A stretch of DNA of 6,654 nucleotides, taken from Sulfurovum sp. GTDB lineage: Bacteria; Campylobacterota; Campylobacteria; Campylobacterales; Sulfurovaceae. The position numbers were made by a program, and so were the translations under genes. Below are positions 6,180-6,654 of this stretch, piece by piece (the stretch's first letter is position 1; each line of letters starts with the position of its first letter). The stretch spans positions 1-6,654 of the forward strand of contig JAGGRU010000177.1 in assembly GCA_021159425.1 (NCBI GenBank). Reading direction: 5' to 3'. A model generated the notes under the pieces. It had not been told where the DNA came from and made no database searches. It saw only the letters and a program-made list of their open reading frames with translations.

Positions 6180-6488
6180 TTACTGCATCAACGCCTCTTT
6201 AATTTCATTATAACTTTCAAGTGCAGCTTTTTTACCAAGTTCAGGATTCATACCTGCACCTTTACCATGTGTTACATTTGGACCAAGTAAGATCTTTGTA
6301 TCTGCACTGCATCCATTCAACGCCTGAGCATCTGTATTGGCAGCAACAAGTTTTACATCTTCACCAATCCCACTTTTTGCAACCAGATCAAGCATATTAC
6401 CACCGGCACCACCCACACCTATGACTGCAATCTTTGCACCTTTGATTCCTATCTGATGCTTACTTACTGTTATGTCAAATTCTTCCAT
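6180..6488 (-). CDS. Truncated FtsZ N-terminal fragment (102 residues), possible pseudogene
   Basis: The product is unmistakably the first part of the tubulin-like cell-division GTPase FtsZ. It begins MEEFDITVSK. A Rossmann strand leads into the glycine loop GVGGAGGN (24-31). AANTDAQAL (49-57) and GKGAGMNPELGKKAALES (75-92) follow, and it stops after EIKEALMQ. Full FtsZ is about 370-390 residues. Missing here are the GGGTGTG tubulin signature (T4 loop), the rest of the GTP pocket, the NxDxxD catalytic T7 loop and the C-terminal tail. No FtsZ coding follows the stop in any frame. The frame has its own AAAAAGGATCATAA ribosome site and no internal stops or frameshifts. ftsA is not adjacent and an exonuclease follows, so this is not the normal ftsZ locus. 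Either it is a recent partial duplication being lost, or a short protein that touches the division ring. GTPase activity is not expected. Confidence 0.85.
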   Translation of the reverse strand: MEEFDITVSKHQIGIKGAKIAVIGVGGAGGNMLDLVAKSGIGEDVKLVAANTDAQALNGCSADTKILLGPNVTHGKGAGMNPELGKKAALESYNEIKEALMQ

Positions 6489-6654
6489 TTATGATCCTTT
6501 TTATTTATTGTATAACATTTTGATTTAAAACCTATTTCAAACTCTTCAGAGTGTTTAAAATTCTGTATCAAGCCCAAATTATTTAGCCCATTGTCACAGA
6601 TACACTATAGCTGTCATGACTTATTACACACCTCTCTCCATTCCACATAGCCTC
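6489..6654. other. Right-edge non-coding stretch with an uninterpretable open end
   Basis: Holds the leader of the FtsZ fragment. On the minus strand a frame open from the window edge (6654) ends at TAA 6583-6585 after 23 codons (EAMWNGERCVISHDSY...). It could be the tail of an upstream gene, but I recognise nothing in it and the length is not informative. A small imperfect inverted repeat lies at about 6538-6557. Confidence 0.35.
6507..6517 (-). promoter_or_regulatory. Candidate extended -10 for the FtsZ fragment
   Basis: The minus strand reads TGTTATACAAT 19-29 bases before the ATG, containing TGTTATACA (extended-type) and TACAAT (5 of 6). A TTGAAA lies upstream but is 20-22 bases away, slightly too far. 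If functional, it would mean the truncated gene keeps its own promoter. Confidence 0.3.

Noticed and set aside
5817..6488. Plus-strand open frames opposite the exonuclease and FtsZ fragment (95 and 67 codons)
   Set aside because: They are antisense to genes with clear family motifs, and their products have skewed, low-complexity composition with no recognisable domain.
6538..6557. Imperfect inverted repeat (AAACTCT…AGAGTGTTT) as a terminator of an upstream minus-strand gene
   Set aside because: The stem needs a bulge, has few G-C pairs and is not followed by a U-run on the minus strand.

Overview
This is an AT-rich window. Protein features suggest a Campylobacterota (epsilonproteobacterial) chromosome of the Sulfurovum/Sulfurimonas type. 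The clues are compact gene packing, short AGGA-type ribosome sites, and a FtsZ N-terminus and BatD/YkuD-type envelope proteins that read like that group. No tRNA, rRNA, CRISPR array or intact insertion sequence was seen. The taxon is inferred from protein style only.

Layout. 1-1165 (-): a NhaC-family Na+/H+ antiporter whose C-terminus runs off the left edge. 1166-1207: a 42-bp divergent spacer with a TATAAT-type box on each strand. 1208-1912 (+): a secreted YkuD-fold L,D-transpeptidase-like protein. It converges, with a 25-bp gap, on two minus-strand genes that may form one transcript: a membrane-anchored alpha/beta hydrolase (3464-4930) followed by a BatD-family membrane protein (1938-3398). 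4931-5300: a 370-bp stretch without an intact gene. It holds a possible PDZ-domain remnant, a perfect 30-bp palindrome (terminator candidate), a tandem 11-bp repeat and a GGGGACAGGCTA motif. 5301-6098 (-): a DEDDh 3'-5' exonuclease with an ExoX-like C-terminal module. 6180-6488 (-): an intact 102-codon reading frame that is only the N-terminal piece of FtsZ, ending just before the tubulin signature loop. 6489-6654: its leader and an uninterpretable edge sequence.

Function. The left two thirds concern the cell envelope: cation/proton exchange, peptidoglycan modification, a periplasm-facing hydrolase and a BatD surface protein. The right third combines a nucleic-acid exonuclease with a solitary FtsZ fragment and several signs of past rearrangement (gene remnants and repeats). 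The FtsZ fragment is the most unusual item. I see no evidence of a complete new multi-gene system here.
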